Positions 48,713 through 60,185 of a stretch of DNA of 64,000 nucleotides are shown here, in pieces. Where the stretch lies: the NCBI GenBank assembly GCA_963921825.1, contig OY997589.1:84118523-84182522 (forward strand). The letters run 5' to 3'. Each line of letters begins with the position of its first letter. Position 1 is the stretch's first letter. The position numbers were made by a program, and so were the translations under genes. The DNA is from Erodium maritimum. Its lineage: Eukaryota; Streptophyta; Magnoliopsida; Geraniales; Geraniaceae. The notes under the pieces are model-generated. The model was not told where the DNA came from, made no database searches, and was given only the letters and a program-made list of their open reading frames with translations.

Positions 48713-50106
48713 CAGAGGACATAAACTTAGGTCGCATTTTGAAACGACAAGACACAAGATATCCAGAATCCGCCCCCAATTCCTCCCTCACCACCCCAAT
48801 TCCCTCATTCTCACCAAGACATGGTCTGAAGCGTCAACATGACGAACTCGGTTCAGAGGCCGGTAGAGAAAGGAGTTGGGCAAAAACAGAGCTGCCGTAA
48901 CCAGGACCCCAGGACATCACCAACAGGGGAAGCGAGGGAAGCATGGGTTGGAAGATCCCACACTCGACAAGGAATCGTCTGGAGCCAGAGCCTATACCTC
49001 TCAGGTCAACGGATACGGGCCTACCTGAAGGGTCGGTGGAAAAGGAAATGGAGGATGTGCAGCAAGTGAGGAGCAGGAAGTACCCTCACCAATCCATATA
49101 TGATCGTGGTGGGTTAACAAATACTAGTACACCTATGACTTTTAAGACCCTCACTTCTATCTGAGGAAGGACGACAAACACTAATTTTCAGGAAGAGAGT
49201 ACAGCCCAATCAAGAACTCTTAGGACGGACGAGGAAACCTCCCCCGATCGACCAACAAATATTCCCAGAATTGTTGCCATAGAGACGGTAATGTTCGACT
49301 ATGTGAACATCTTAGTTTTTATTTATTTATTTGGAAGCATCCTTTTCATATTATTTGTTAACCTATACACTAATAATGATTAAGTAATACCGTTTTCCGT
49401 TTTCAAAAAAAACAAGAGCAGTTTATTAATACCTTCAATCTTAATTGGATTTAAGTCATGAACACAATCCACATGTAAAACCCACAACTGAATTTAAAAG
49501 AAGGTTAAAATGAGTCACCAAAAAACCAAATTAAGGTCCAAAACAAAAGCCCAGCAGATTCGATCGGCCCGATTATAACCAATAATCAACAGATAAAATC
49601 ACCAATTAAACAGTTGGAAGATATTGTACTCAGTATCAGAATGAGTGCTGGAAAATGCATAACCGAACCTTTTGGTTTGGTTTTTTATATGGTGTCTATA
49701 TCGATTAATAGATCATAAACAGCCACTGGAGCCAAAACTTTACTTCCAGTAACTTTGATGTATAGAATTAGAAGCCACCATAACTCTGTTTCAGAATGGA
49801 CAATGTTGATGGAGATTGATGAACAGTTATATTGTAACACACTTAGATTCAACAACAGTCACCACAACAATACACAATCAATCACAAGAGTACATATATA
49901 TGTATATATATATATATTACACTACACACCCATATATCCAGCAAGCTTCCACTGTTTTTTTATGAAAGATCAAAGCATCGAGTTTCATATGAAAGACCGG
50001 AGCACCGAGTTTCATATGAAAGATGAAAGCACTGCCTCGTCCAAGTTACAGTTTCCACAAAGCCAATGAACACATACCGAAGGAAAGAAAAACGTGGAGA
50101 CATTCT
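48713..50106. other. Spacer and probable 3' UTR of the SPIRAL1 gene
   Basis: The left part (to about 49300) continues the frameless retroelement-like sequence interrupted by the hAT element. From about 49400 the DNA is AT-rich. A TATATA-rich run lies at about 49892-49918, and three near-identical blocks with TTTCATATGAAAGA follow at about 49960-50030. The 3' UTR of the SPIRAL1-like gene must lie immediately left of 50107. Confidence 0.4.
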
Positions 50107-51426
50107 TCAGTTACTGCTACTGCCTCCACCGAATAGGTATCCCAGAGAAGATCCACCGCCCGGGGCTGCATGAACCTTAGTTGATGGCCGATCCTGCATT
50201 TCATGAACGAATTAAGTCATTTCAGGTAGTTGTACTCCAACAAGATCATAAACTGCATAGAATATGATGCGTAGAAACTAGAAAGGTTGATGGTTTGCAA
50301 GAAAGTACCCTGAAGTATTCGCTTATAAAAAAGCAAAAGAAATTGAAGGTTTCCGTCTCTTTTGTACAATGGTGACACGAGAAAATTCATAAGGGCAGTC
50401 ATGCGTCTTGGAAACTTAACTGAGTTATGCGTTGGCGGAAAATTAATTTATCAGTTCATGTGTCTGAGCAATTCATAAAGGTGATTATGTGCCGTTTACC
50501 CTTAATAATATTATCCCTCCCACTATAAGTTAGTTACGAATAATTTGAGTTTTGGGGACATATGAGCACAAGAGGGCAAAGGATGGCAAGTTGAGCAATA
50601 AAATATGACCCATCAACTCTTGCACACAGTCCAATGGGACACTTGGGGATGGAGGGTATACATAAGGGATAATTGCAACAAAGTACCCTGAAGTATTCAT
50701 TTCTTGCAACTTGTAACCCCCTTCTTTGTTAATTGCAAAAAGATACTCTGAACTAGTCTTTTTGTTGCGGTTTGCATAAAATTGACGATATTACCTTATA
50801 ATTTAGATATAAAAATTAATAAGTAAAAAATAATAAAAATCCGAATTCTCATATCCCTTATTTCTTCCTCTTTGTATCGTAAATTTTAAGGGATATGAAA
50901 AATTGGATTTTTTGTTCTTTTAACTATGGTTTCTTAAATTTAATTTTTCAAGGGTAAAATTGTCATTTGAAACAAATTAATACCAAGTGCAACAATAAGA
51001 CAAATTCAGGGCACTTATTTACGATTATCAAAGAAGAGAGCTACAAGTTGCAAAAAGTGAATATCTCAGGGTACTTTTTGCAATTATTCCAATACATAAT
51101 GCACGTAAGATAAGGACTTTTGATTAAAATAGAAAAGTGAAGAGTAGTTAAGAGGAGAACCATACCGTGAGGAAGTTACCGGTGTTCTGACCATCTGCGC
51201 GCATGTAGTTGTTTGAAGTACTACTATGGATGCCGGCCGGAATCTGCTTGGTGATATCTACCGGTGGAGGAGGAGAAGCGGACTTGGTCGGAGTCACACT
51301 ATTTCCATGCTGAGCTTCATTTGGGGCAGTTTGGGCTTTGCTTGTGGCAGGTTTTGGAGCCTCTCCATCCCCGAAGAGATACCCCAGTGAACTCTGCCCC
51401 CCACCACTGCTGACTCCACGACCCAT
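50107..51426 (-). CDS. SPR1: SPIRAL1-type microtubule-associated protein
   Basis: Coding exons 51426-51166 and 50193-50107 give 115 aa. The intron 50194-51165 is GT-AG, phase 0. The start is the ATG followed by GRG, as in all SPIRAL1 proteins; an upstream in-frame extension is ignored because a clear acceptor (CAG at 51435-51437) lies 8 nt before it. Family blocks are conserved: MGRGVSSGGGQSSLGYLFG at the N-terminus, KQIPAGI (60-66), NNYMRADGQNTGNFLTDRPS spanning the intron, and KVHAAPGGGSSLGYLFGGG at the C-terminus. The N- and C-terminal GGGxSSLxYLFG repeats are the microtubule-binding elements. Arabidopsis SPR1 decorates cortical microtubules and keeps cell expansion anisotropic. Position next to CDC48B matches At2g03680, so I call it the SPR1 orthologue rather than another SP1-like. 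The coding intron carries a MITE at 50666-51090. Confidence 0.93.
50666..51090. mobile_element. Mutator-like MITE in the SPR1 coding intron
   Basis: The left end GGGATAATTGCAA mirrors GGAATAATTGCAA on the right. Flanks TATACATAA (50657-50665) and AATACATAA (51091-51099) give a 9-bp duplication with one mismatch. Long imperfect inverted arms include AAAGTACCCTGAAGTATTCA and GCAACTTGTA. Family members lie at 52390, 56067 and about 62527. Confidence 0.88.
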
Positions 51427-51499
51427 CTTCCAAACTGCCATGCATAGCAAGCAGACAATGAAAAAAATCAAAATTGAAGTTTTAATTGTTTTAGACAAA

Positions 51500-51625
51500 T
51501 TTTATTGATCGTGGTCTCGAATGGACATCTCAACCAGGCCTCCTAGAGGTTAGAGGTTCGAATCCCAGTGGATGCACTGGCTTGGGAGCAGGTGTGACTG
51601 GAGGGTAGACTAGAAGTAAACTAGG
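51500..51625 (+). repeat. Probable tRNA-derived SINE head
   Basis: The plus strand has TGGTCTCGAATGG (A-box-like) and, about 40 bp later, AGAGGTTCGAATCCCAGTG, a consensus RNA polymerase III B box (GGTTCGAATCC). Together they resemble a tRNA-derived SINE head. It lies in the 5' UTR intron of SPR1, antisense to the gene. The 3' end was not resolved. Confidence 0.5.
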
Positions 51626-52389
51626 CTGGGGTACGATTTCCCCGTTTTCTTCTCGATAAAAATGACACGTTGCTGTTTTCTTCTCAATACCTAGAAGGAT
51701 GGGGGAAGAATATTTCTTTTCCTTTGGCAATAGTCAAGTCAATCCATCATGACAACATTGGAGTAATGTCTATACATAATTTATAGAAAACCATCCCAAA
51801 GGTTTGCATGACTGCTCCTAATTCTACAATTTAGGAGCATACGTATACATGTACAGCCCCAAACACTTGGACCCCCTAATGCATGGCGAATTCAACGGAC
51901 GAATTGGTGAAAGTTTTTTTTTTTTTTTTTTGTGAATCGCCCACCTTGGGACGAAGGGATTCATCCACCTGCGGCCACTTGCCACCCGACACGTGGCTAT
52001 TCGCCTCCAGTGTTGTGGGAGGCTGGACAAATCGGTTGGATTCACCTGGAGAATTTCCTCTAGTGTTTTGGGAGGCTGGACAAATCGGTCGGATTCACCT
52101 GGGTGAATCACCTCCAGTAGGGTAATCCCATTGGGGAATGCTCAAACACAAAACTGAGTGAAGAGCCAAATTTACTATATCGGCAAATTACTCTATAGTT
52201 AGGCCAGAAAGTTTTCATTGAAGTTCATTACATTACGACAAGTATAAGCATAACTATTTGATTTGGAAAGGAAAGCTTCTGTTGTTTTAACCAATACCTT
52301 GCTTTAGCTTTCCAAATTAGCCATCTAAAGTAATTGTTGCAGGGTTATCAGAGCTGTAAACTATATATACTCATTCAGGATAGATATAT

Positions 52390-53078
52390 GGGATAATGCA
52401 AAAAAAGTACCCTGAAGTACTCACTTCTTGCAACTTACAGCCCTCTTCTTTGATAACTACAAGAAAGTATCATGAACTTGTCTGTTTTATTGCAACTTGT
52501 ATAAAAATGATAATTTTACCCACATAATTTATATTTAAAAAATAATAAGTAGAAAATAAAAATCCAAATTTTCGTATCTTTTAATCATAATATGAAAATT
52601 TGGATTTTAATTACAAATTTTAAATTTGCAAGGGAAAATCGTCATTTTAAAACAATTTTATACAAGGGTTAATTACCTTTTGTACCCCTTTTCTATTGGT
52701 AACATACCTTTAGTACCCTTACATTTGGTAACGTTCAAAAACATCCCCTCCGTTTTGGTAACACACATTTAGTACCTTTTATGAATTGATCACAGATCAT
52801 TTAATACCCCTTATGTATTGATAACAGAACATTTAATACCCCTTATGAATTGGTCACAGATCATCAAAATGGCGTAAACTTGACCAAAATTTTGTCCAGA
52901 GTGTTACCAATACATAAGGGGTACTAAAGGTAATTAACCCTTTATACAAAGTGCAAAAAAGGGACGAGTTCAGGGCACCCTTTTGCAATTATCAAAGAAG
53001 AGAGGTACAAATTGCAAAAAATGAATACCTAGGGGTACTTTTTCAGTTTTTTTTTTTTTTTTTTTTTGCAATTATCCC
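52390..53078. mobile_element. Mutator-like MITE in the SPR1 5' UTR intron
   Basis: The ends GGGATAATGCAAAA and the mirror of GGGATAATTGCAAAA lie between TAGATATAT (52381-52389) and TAGATATCT (53079-53087), a 9-bp duplication with one mismatch. The right arm carries a T24 expansion at 53044-53067. A second MITE is inserted inside. Confidence 0.88.
52666..52940. mobile_element. Nested MITE, 275 bp
   Basis: The ends GGGTTAATTACCTTT(T/A)GTACCCC are inverted. A perfect 9-bp duplication TTTATACAA lies at 52657-52665 and 52941-52949. It is inserted in the MITE at 52390-53078 and therefore younger. Confidence 0.92.
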
Positions 53079-53502
53079 TAGATATCTCAACTACTCCAAC
53101 TCTAATCTTTGGACCTTAATTATGATTTCCTCCTCATCCAAGACATATCAAGCATGTATGAAACAATGACCACAATTACATACATGCATATTCGCTAAAT
53201 TGCAGCACAATGAGCTTCGAATTCTTCATCAAACCACAAATATCACAGCAACAACACAAATTTCAACACAAACCCACGAAGAACACTAACAATCCACACC
53301 CAAATCAGAACCTCTCAAAACAACAAAGCAACGGATCTCCAAATAACTGATTGTCACTAACATCAACACAAACCCATCAATTAAAAATCACCCAACAAAG
53401 ACGATTAAGCAAAGATCGAACCACTGGAGCGAGCTAGAGATCGGAGCAAGCAACTGAAGAGGAAAATCAGAGATCTTGAGCTAAGGGTTTGAAGAGACGT
53501 AC

Positions 53503-53646
53503 CTCGGAGCTACTTGGATCGGATCTGGAGAGACGATGGACGATTCCTCGGGGACGAGAGTGATGAAGACACAGCAACAGCAAGTGTGGGAGAGAAAGCG
53601 AGATGCTTTGCGTTTTAGGTAGAAGAGAGAGACCGACTATAAATAG
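53503..53646 (-). promoter_or_regulatory. SPR1 5' UTR exon and core promoter (predicted)
   Basis: Minus-strand CCGAG followed by GTACGT gives a strong donor at 53503/53502. It pairs with the acceptor at 51435, giving a 2.07-kb leader intron. A TATTTATAG box lies at about 53638-53646. A leader intron of this type often enhances expression in plant housekeeping genes, but here that is inference. Confidence 0.55.
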
Positions 53647-53649
53647 AAA

Positions 53650-54116
53650 GTTCCTTTTATTGAAATTGAAATATATAAAAAGGTTTTATGTTTTAAAACC
53701 ACTTTTTTAAAATAGTTATTAAATTTTAACACACCTTAATCTTCATCTGTTTTAAGGGTTACAAAGTATTTGGAATCTGAGTATTATTGAATCGAGGTAG
53801 GATCTGTAACGACTTCTATTGTGATCGTTGAATGCACTACAAATCGATAAATTTTGTTCGGGATATAATCGAATTTATATTTGACTGTTGATTTCAAACT
53901 GAATGCGAGGTTTTTTATACTCATTAGAGATTGAACCGAACAAAAACGAAATCAATTGAACTCAATTATGATAAATTTATACTTGATTTGACTCGTTGAC
54001 AATCTGGGTAGATATCATCGGTCTTCCCGTCATTTGTTACCCACGTTGCTCTCTCGGACACTACTATTGTCCCTGTCTTATCAACTTTTAGCAACACAGA
54101 TGGTCAGTGGAGATTT
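53650..54116. other. Spacer between SPR1 and CDC48B
   Basis: AT-rich DNA upstream of SPR1. No gene is visible. It ends at the target duplication of the retroposon at 54132. Confidence 0.4.
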
Positions 54117-54131
54117 AGATGACATGTCGAT

Positions 54132-54401
54132 GAAAGAACAAATTACTCACACTGTGGCTAGATTTGCTAAAAGCCTGGGAATCCACTACAAGGGATCGGC
54201 TAAAGAGGGCTTCAGGGAACTCGAGGCTGTTTTGTCTCCTCATTATAATAGCGGGCCCCTAACTCCGTCGGGTTACTTGATGTCGTTTCCTTAGCCTTTT
54301 TGCGTTTGCTGTTTGAGCTTTACACCCTTTTAGGTCTAAGGGTTTTTGCTCTTTGTAGTTGTTGCATCGTCTATAAAATTATCTCTCTTTAATCGAAAAA
54401 A
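54132..54401 (+). mobile_element. 5'-truncated retroposon with 15-bp target duplication
   Basis: The segment ends in an A-rich tract (AATCGAAAAAA). It is flanked by identical 15-bp copies of AGATGACATGTCGAT at 54117-54131 and 54402-54416, the signature of target-primed reverse transcription. Its first 170 bp are open (THTVARFAKSLGIHYKG and onwards) and resemble the end of a LINE or gag-like ORF. I cannot name the parent. It lies about 240 bp beyond the CDC48B stop codon. Confidence 0.75.
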
Positions 54402-54636
54402 AGATGACATGTCGATAGGTGCGCTGACGGTCACCTCGACTATCGTGTGTGACCTTAGTTTTGTTGTTTTTCTTCTCCGTTCAAGTTAAGGATGTAAGAT
54501 CTTTCTCGTATAAAACTATTTGACGTGATCCCGATAAATTAAGCTCGATTAAGAACGTAAACACATTAACAATACGTTTTGTTGAGGCTAATCTCATCAT
54601 CAATTTTACCAAACAAAATTCATAACATTAGAACAC

Positions 54637-57600
54637 TTAGGTGGTTGCTAGTCGACTTGAAGTTTGCTCCGCATCCAAGAGAAAATACTTGGCAGCCACC
54701 ACCACCAAGAGACTCACAACCCCGAGTCTCGCCGGAGATAGCAACTCCGACAACCTTTTCTTGCTCTTACTTTCAAGTTCTTCTTTCCCACTCGATCCAG
54801 AGGGTCCCGAAGACACGACAGTCTTCTTCGTCTTCGTCAAGAACGATGCGTATTCATCGACCTCTTCTCTGGTCAATGCCGGTTTGAGTGATCGCCTGAC
54901 GGTCTGGAAATGGTGATCGGAGACGACAGTGGCGGAGATATCTTCCCGGAGAGCCACGATTCCGGCTTCTCTGCAGAGGCCTTCCAACTCGGCTCCGGTG
55001 AAGAGCTCGGTGTCTTGGGCTATTCTTCTGAGATCAACGTCGCTTCCTATCTTCATCTTGCGAGTGTGCACTGTGAGGATCTCGCAACGAGCTTCGAAAT
55101 CAGGAGGCGGTACGTAGAGCACCTGTAAGTAAAATTTAGGAGCGTCATATGAGAAGCTTGCATGCTTCATAGGGATTTTACGTTTACTTGCCTAAACTTT
55201 AAAATAAAATAAAAACTCAAAGGCATTTTAGTCTTTTTGCGGATGCCCAGTTTTAATGCCGTCACGCTTTAAAGTTGAGGATAGTTATCTACAAAAAATG
55301 TATAGGTTTTTTGCAGGTATCCAAACTTTAAAAAAATGGTCATTTTCAAAGTGAAAGTCTAAAATGCCCTCCACTATTCATCAATTTTCAAGAACAGTAA
55401 AAGGCCTTTTAGACTTTTCACTTTGCGAATGACCATTTTTAATGCCATGAGAAAAACTGAATTGAAGGAGCTGTAAGTTACGTTTTAAAGTTGAAGATAG
55501 TTATGTGCAAAAGATGTATAGGTTTTTTGCAATCAGTGCTACCTAAACTTTTTTTTAAATCACTGTGTTAAAATGGTACAATTAATTTCCAAAGTCAAAA
55601 GTCTAAAATGCCCATTTACCGTCCATGAAATCGATGTATGAAGGGTATTTTTAGACTTTTCACTTCGAAAAAGACCATTTTCAATGCCATGAGAGGAAAA
55701 GGAGCAAAAGTTGGGGGGAGCTGTAAATAATGTTTCAAAATTGGAGACAGTTATGTGCAAGAGACGTATAATTCGGGTTATCCGTATGCAATCATCCCTG
55801 ATTCATAGTAGGGTTTAAAGAGCGCATACTGGACGAATACATATCATAGAGTTCAGTTTTCATAATTCATACAAAGATAAATGAATAATAGTTGCAAGAT
55901 CGATATTAGGATCAGAAAGGATATATAACGGGCTTCTTACCAGATCAAAACGACCAGGACGCATAAGTGCAGCATCGATGGCATGGGGACGATTTGTAGC
56001 AGCCAAAACTAGAATCCCCTAAAGAAGAAAGGGGATAAATTCACATCAAATTAGGAAAATAGGATACGGATAATTTCAAAAAAGTACCCTCAGGTATTCA
56101 TTTTTTGCAATTTGTAGCGATCTTCTTTGATAGTTGCAAAAATGTGCCTTAAACTTATCTTTTTGTTACGCTTTGTATAAATCTGTTTCAAAATGACGAT
56201 TTTACCTTCGGAAATTTAAACAACAAAAAATCCAAATTTCCATATCCCTTAAACGTCTTACTCTTTGTACAGTACATAGAGGAAGAAATGTAAGGGAAAC
56301 AAAAAATTGGATATTTTGTTTATTATTTATTAAACTTTAAATCTAAACTGTAAGGGTAAAATCATCATTTTTCTATAAAATGCAAGAAAAAGACAAGTTA
56401 AGGGTACTTTTCTGCAATTATCAATGAGGAGGCTACAAGTTGCAAAAAGTGAATTTCTCAGGTACTTTTTTGCAATTATCCCAATATGATATTATCTGCA
56501 AAACCCACGTAACATAAATAAAAAAAGTGAAGAAAAAAAAGTGAAGAACTTCACGCTTCAATGCTTACTTTAGCCTGTTCAAGACCGTCCATTTCGGTCA
56601 GCAGAGTGGACAGAAGCCTCTCTCCTACGGTAATATTGGTGCTTGAACTCCCGCCTCTATCAGTGAAAAAAGTATTCATGATTGTTATGTGTTTTGTTGC
56701 AGGTCAAAAACTAAGAAGCATGAACACATTTAAAAAAAATAAATGATGAACTCATTGGTTCAGTTTTGATAATTTGTAAGTTGTTTACTTAAATGTCAAC
56801 TAACTTACCAATAAACATGTTCATGCAACATCAAATGTTAACTATACATAACTAAGTTTACACGTTTTTCACCTAGCTACAAGTTCCAAATTCGTTTTGC
56901 AGCTACCCTAGGTTTACAAAACTCACATATCTTCTTCGCCGAAAAATGCTTGACCCTAATCTGAAAAAAGACTTCATAACGACCCAAAGCGTTTTCATTA
57001 AATGTAAAAAAAAAACTCTTTAAAAAAACAAAAGGCGAAAAAACAACATATTTTTAGATTTGGGAGAAGGGCATTTTGTAAGTAGATGTAAGAAACTCGT
57101 TAAAAGATAGAACCATTAAAAAGACTGAAAATGACAATTTTTAGATTAGAGCCAAGGGCTTGTTGGTCATTTTCTGAGTAGATGTAGAAAAACTCTTTAA
57201 AAGATATAGCCGTTAAAAAGACAAATAATTACATTTTTTTAAATTAGGGTCAAGGGCATTTTGGTCACTTTCTGATGAAAAAGAGCACTATGTATTATTT
57301 TTTTGAACGTAGTACATCCCATGACCAAGAGAGTCTAAGAAGTCATGTGCAAAAATAAGCGTTTCCATGTTATATCCTAAGCACTGACACATTGAAAACC
57401 ACACAAAATGAAATCTTATGGAACAATTCAAGGAATAACGTATATTGAAGGAAAAACATCATTTCTATACCCACTTTGACCTTTCGTTATCAATAACACA
57501 CCTTGAAAAGGGTGTATCAATAACACACTTGTCACATGTCGATACCATCATAAAACCACTGAAGAGGTGGGTTTTGCATCATTAAATACCCTGATTTCAG

Positions 57601-60104
57601 GCCGAAAACCTGATTTTTGAGTGAGTTTTTGATGATAGCGGAAGGTGATTGTGTTATTGATACGCATTAACCTTTGCAGTGTGTAACCAATAAACATAGG
57701 TCAAAATGGGTGTGCAATAAAGTCATCCCTATATTGAATGAGACATACTAACCGTTTGGCACCAACAACATCGGCCTCATCAAAGAATATAATACTCGGC
57801 GCTGCAAGCCGAGCTCTTCTAAATGTATTACGCAGCAAAGCCTCACCTTCTCCAACATACATCGAATACAACTCTGCACCACTGATCCACATTTCATGAA
57901 TTTTCAAGGCAAGCACCACTAGTAATGATTGTGTGTAACATAGTACTCAAGAACAAGCAGCAAAACCCAGTTGCCAAATAAGCCCGTTTATTCTTCCAAA
58001 TAGGGTTAATTGCACATAACTACCCTTATGAATTGCCACAAACATATGACCCCAAGTAAATTTTCACATGACCACCATTATGAATTTCCATGTGTCATAC
58101 TTGCGAAAACTTTGATTTTTTAGTCATGAGTTTAATATTTTATAATATCCCAAAATTACTAATTCCCATCCTTTAATCTTCCGATTTCAATAAGATTCTG
58201 TGGAGGAACTCGAGAACGGAATCAAATTGAAATCGGAAGAGAGAAGCATATTATAGATTTTATACTCGTGTGAGTCATGCAACGAAAAAAACAACTTTTT
58301 TATTGTTTCCAGCTATTTTGTTCGATTGTGGCACATGAAAATTCATAAGGACAGTCATGTGTTTGTGGATATTTAATTTACTAAAGGGTTTTGGGTTTAT
58401 GGGCGATTCGTAGAGATAGCCATTTAACCTTTCAAATAAGCTCCCCATATCTTTCATTCATTCAAGCTTTAGACTCTTATATGGCATAAAACATAAATCA
58501 TTTAGTGATGATCATGATAGAAAACCAAACCTCAATGAGAAAAAGGAAGCTTGGGCAGCATGGGCTGCAGCTTTGGCAAGGGTCGTTTTCGAGCAACCTG
58601 GAGGTCCATGTAAGAGAACACCACGTACAGGCGATATTCCCAACCGTGAAAAAGCCGCTGCATGCTTGATAGGCCACTCAACAGCTTTCTGAAGCTTTCT
58701 CTGTCCATGAACAAAGTATCAAACCCAACATTCAATACACATGAATACCCTTATGAATTTACGCATGTCACAATCATACATAATAAATGGAAACCTCAAC
58801 ATTCAATACAAACGGTGCAGCATGTAAAGGAGAAGCTAAGACTCAGACCTTTAGATCTTTCAAGCCTCCAATGTCTTCCCATGTCACCTTGGGGATTTCC
58901 ACAGTAACACCTCTCGTTATGCTCGGCCCAACCACAGATCTTGCATAATCAAAGTCCTCTGTTGTCAAGCTCAAGACGTTAGCATCTTCATCAGCGTCTG
59001 AGGACCTTTTAACTGCAGATAAAGTAGCCTCGCGACATAAAGCTTCTAAATCAGCTCCAACATAGCCATTGCAAGATGCAGCTATGGCTTGTAAATCAAT
59101 GCTTGGGCCCAAGGGAACCTTTTTTGTGTAGAGCTGAAAACGATACCGACTCTTATTATATTGACATGTTGATCAACCCAACATTTAATATTGAACTGAG
59201 CAATTCAATCCACAGGCAGACCTGATAAAATTTCTAACGATCAAGGTTGTAAAAAATGCTAGGCGCTAGTCGGTGATTAATCGGATTTGTATTTTTCTAT
59301 TTTTCGATTATTAATCAATGTATATTGCACAATAATATGAATATAACATTTTCTGATTTTTATTTTTAATTATTCATGGTTAAACTATATAATTATTATT
59401 ATAATACACTATTAATATACTTTTTGCCTCAAAAAGTATAACTATTATAATATTTATTGATAATATTATTAATAAGTACTATATAAATACTAATGAAACT
59501 AAAATAATAATTATTTTAATAACAAATAATCAAACGACACAACCAAAGACCACACAGGTCGAACACAAGTGCCTTACTATTGGGCTAAATGCATTCTAAT
59601 ATCTATTTCAAAATTGCCAAAATACGCCCGAAACTGCCCGATTCGATAAAATCGGGTTGGTATTGTAAAAATCAGCGCTTAGGCGGCCGCCTGGGTCGGT
59701 TTTTACACACTGCTAAAGATTCAGTCTTACCTTGAGAATATGAAAGCGCTCCTCTTCGGTAGGTGTGGTAACTTCGATCTCTGCATCGAAACGTCCCGGC
59801 CTTCTGAGAGCGGGGTCAATTGCATCCGCCCTTTCGATACAGAAAAACCGAGAATCAGACAATATTCCACCACGAAATATATGACTCGTCTTACAAAATC
59901 AAACCTTAAGACTTTGAAGTGCTCAACCACAAGAAGATAACCTGTTAGTTGCTGCAACAACAATAACTTGAGGTATAGACATTGATGGTGGCTTATTTGA
60001 GTCCATAAGCATAAACAGTTGTGAAGCTATACGAACATTTTGCTCTTTCCTGCATCAAAACATCACTTAGCTAATATGAGTTTGTTTCTACACTTACAAG
60101 CACT

Positions 60105-60185
<81 letters not shown>

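Noticed and set aside
51427-51498. Hydrophobic N-terminal extension of SPR1 that could look like a signal peptide
   Set aside because: It is intron and UTR sequence read through the acceptor. SPIRAL1 proteins start at MGRG and are cytosolic.
51548-51575. A possible tRNA gene at the GGTTCGAATCC box
   Set aside because: Only an A-box-like and a B-box-like part are present and no acceptor stem can be paired, so it is better read as a SINE head.
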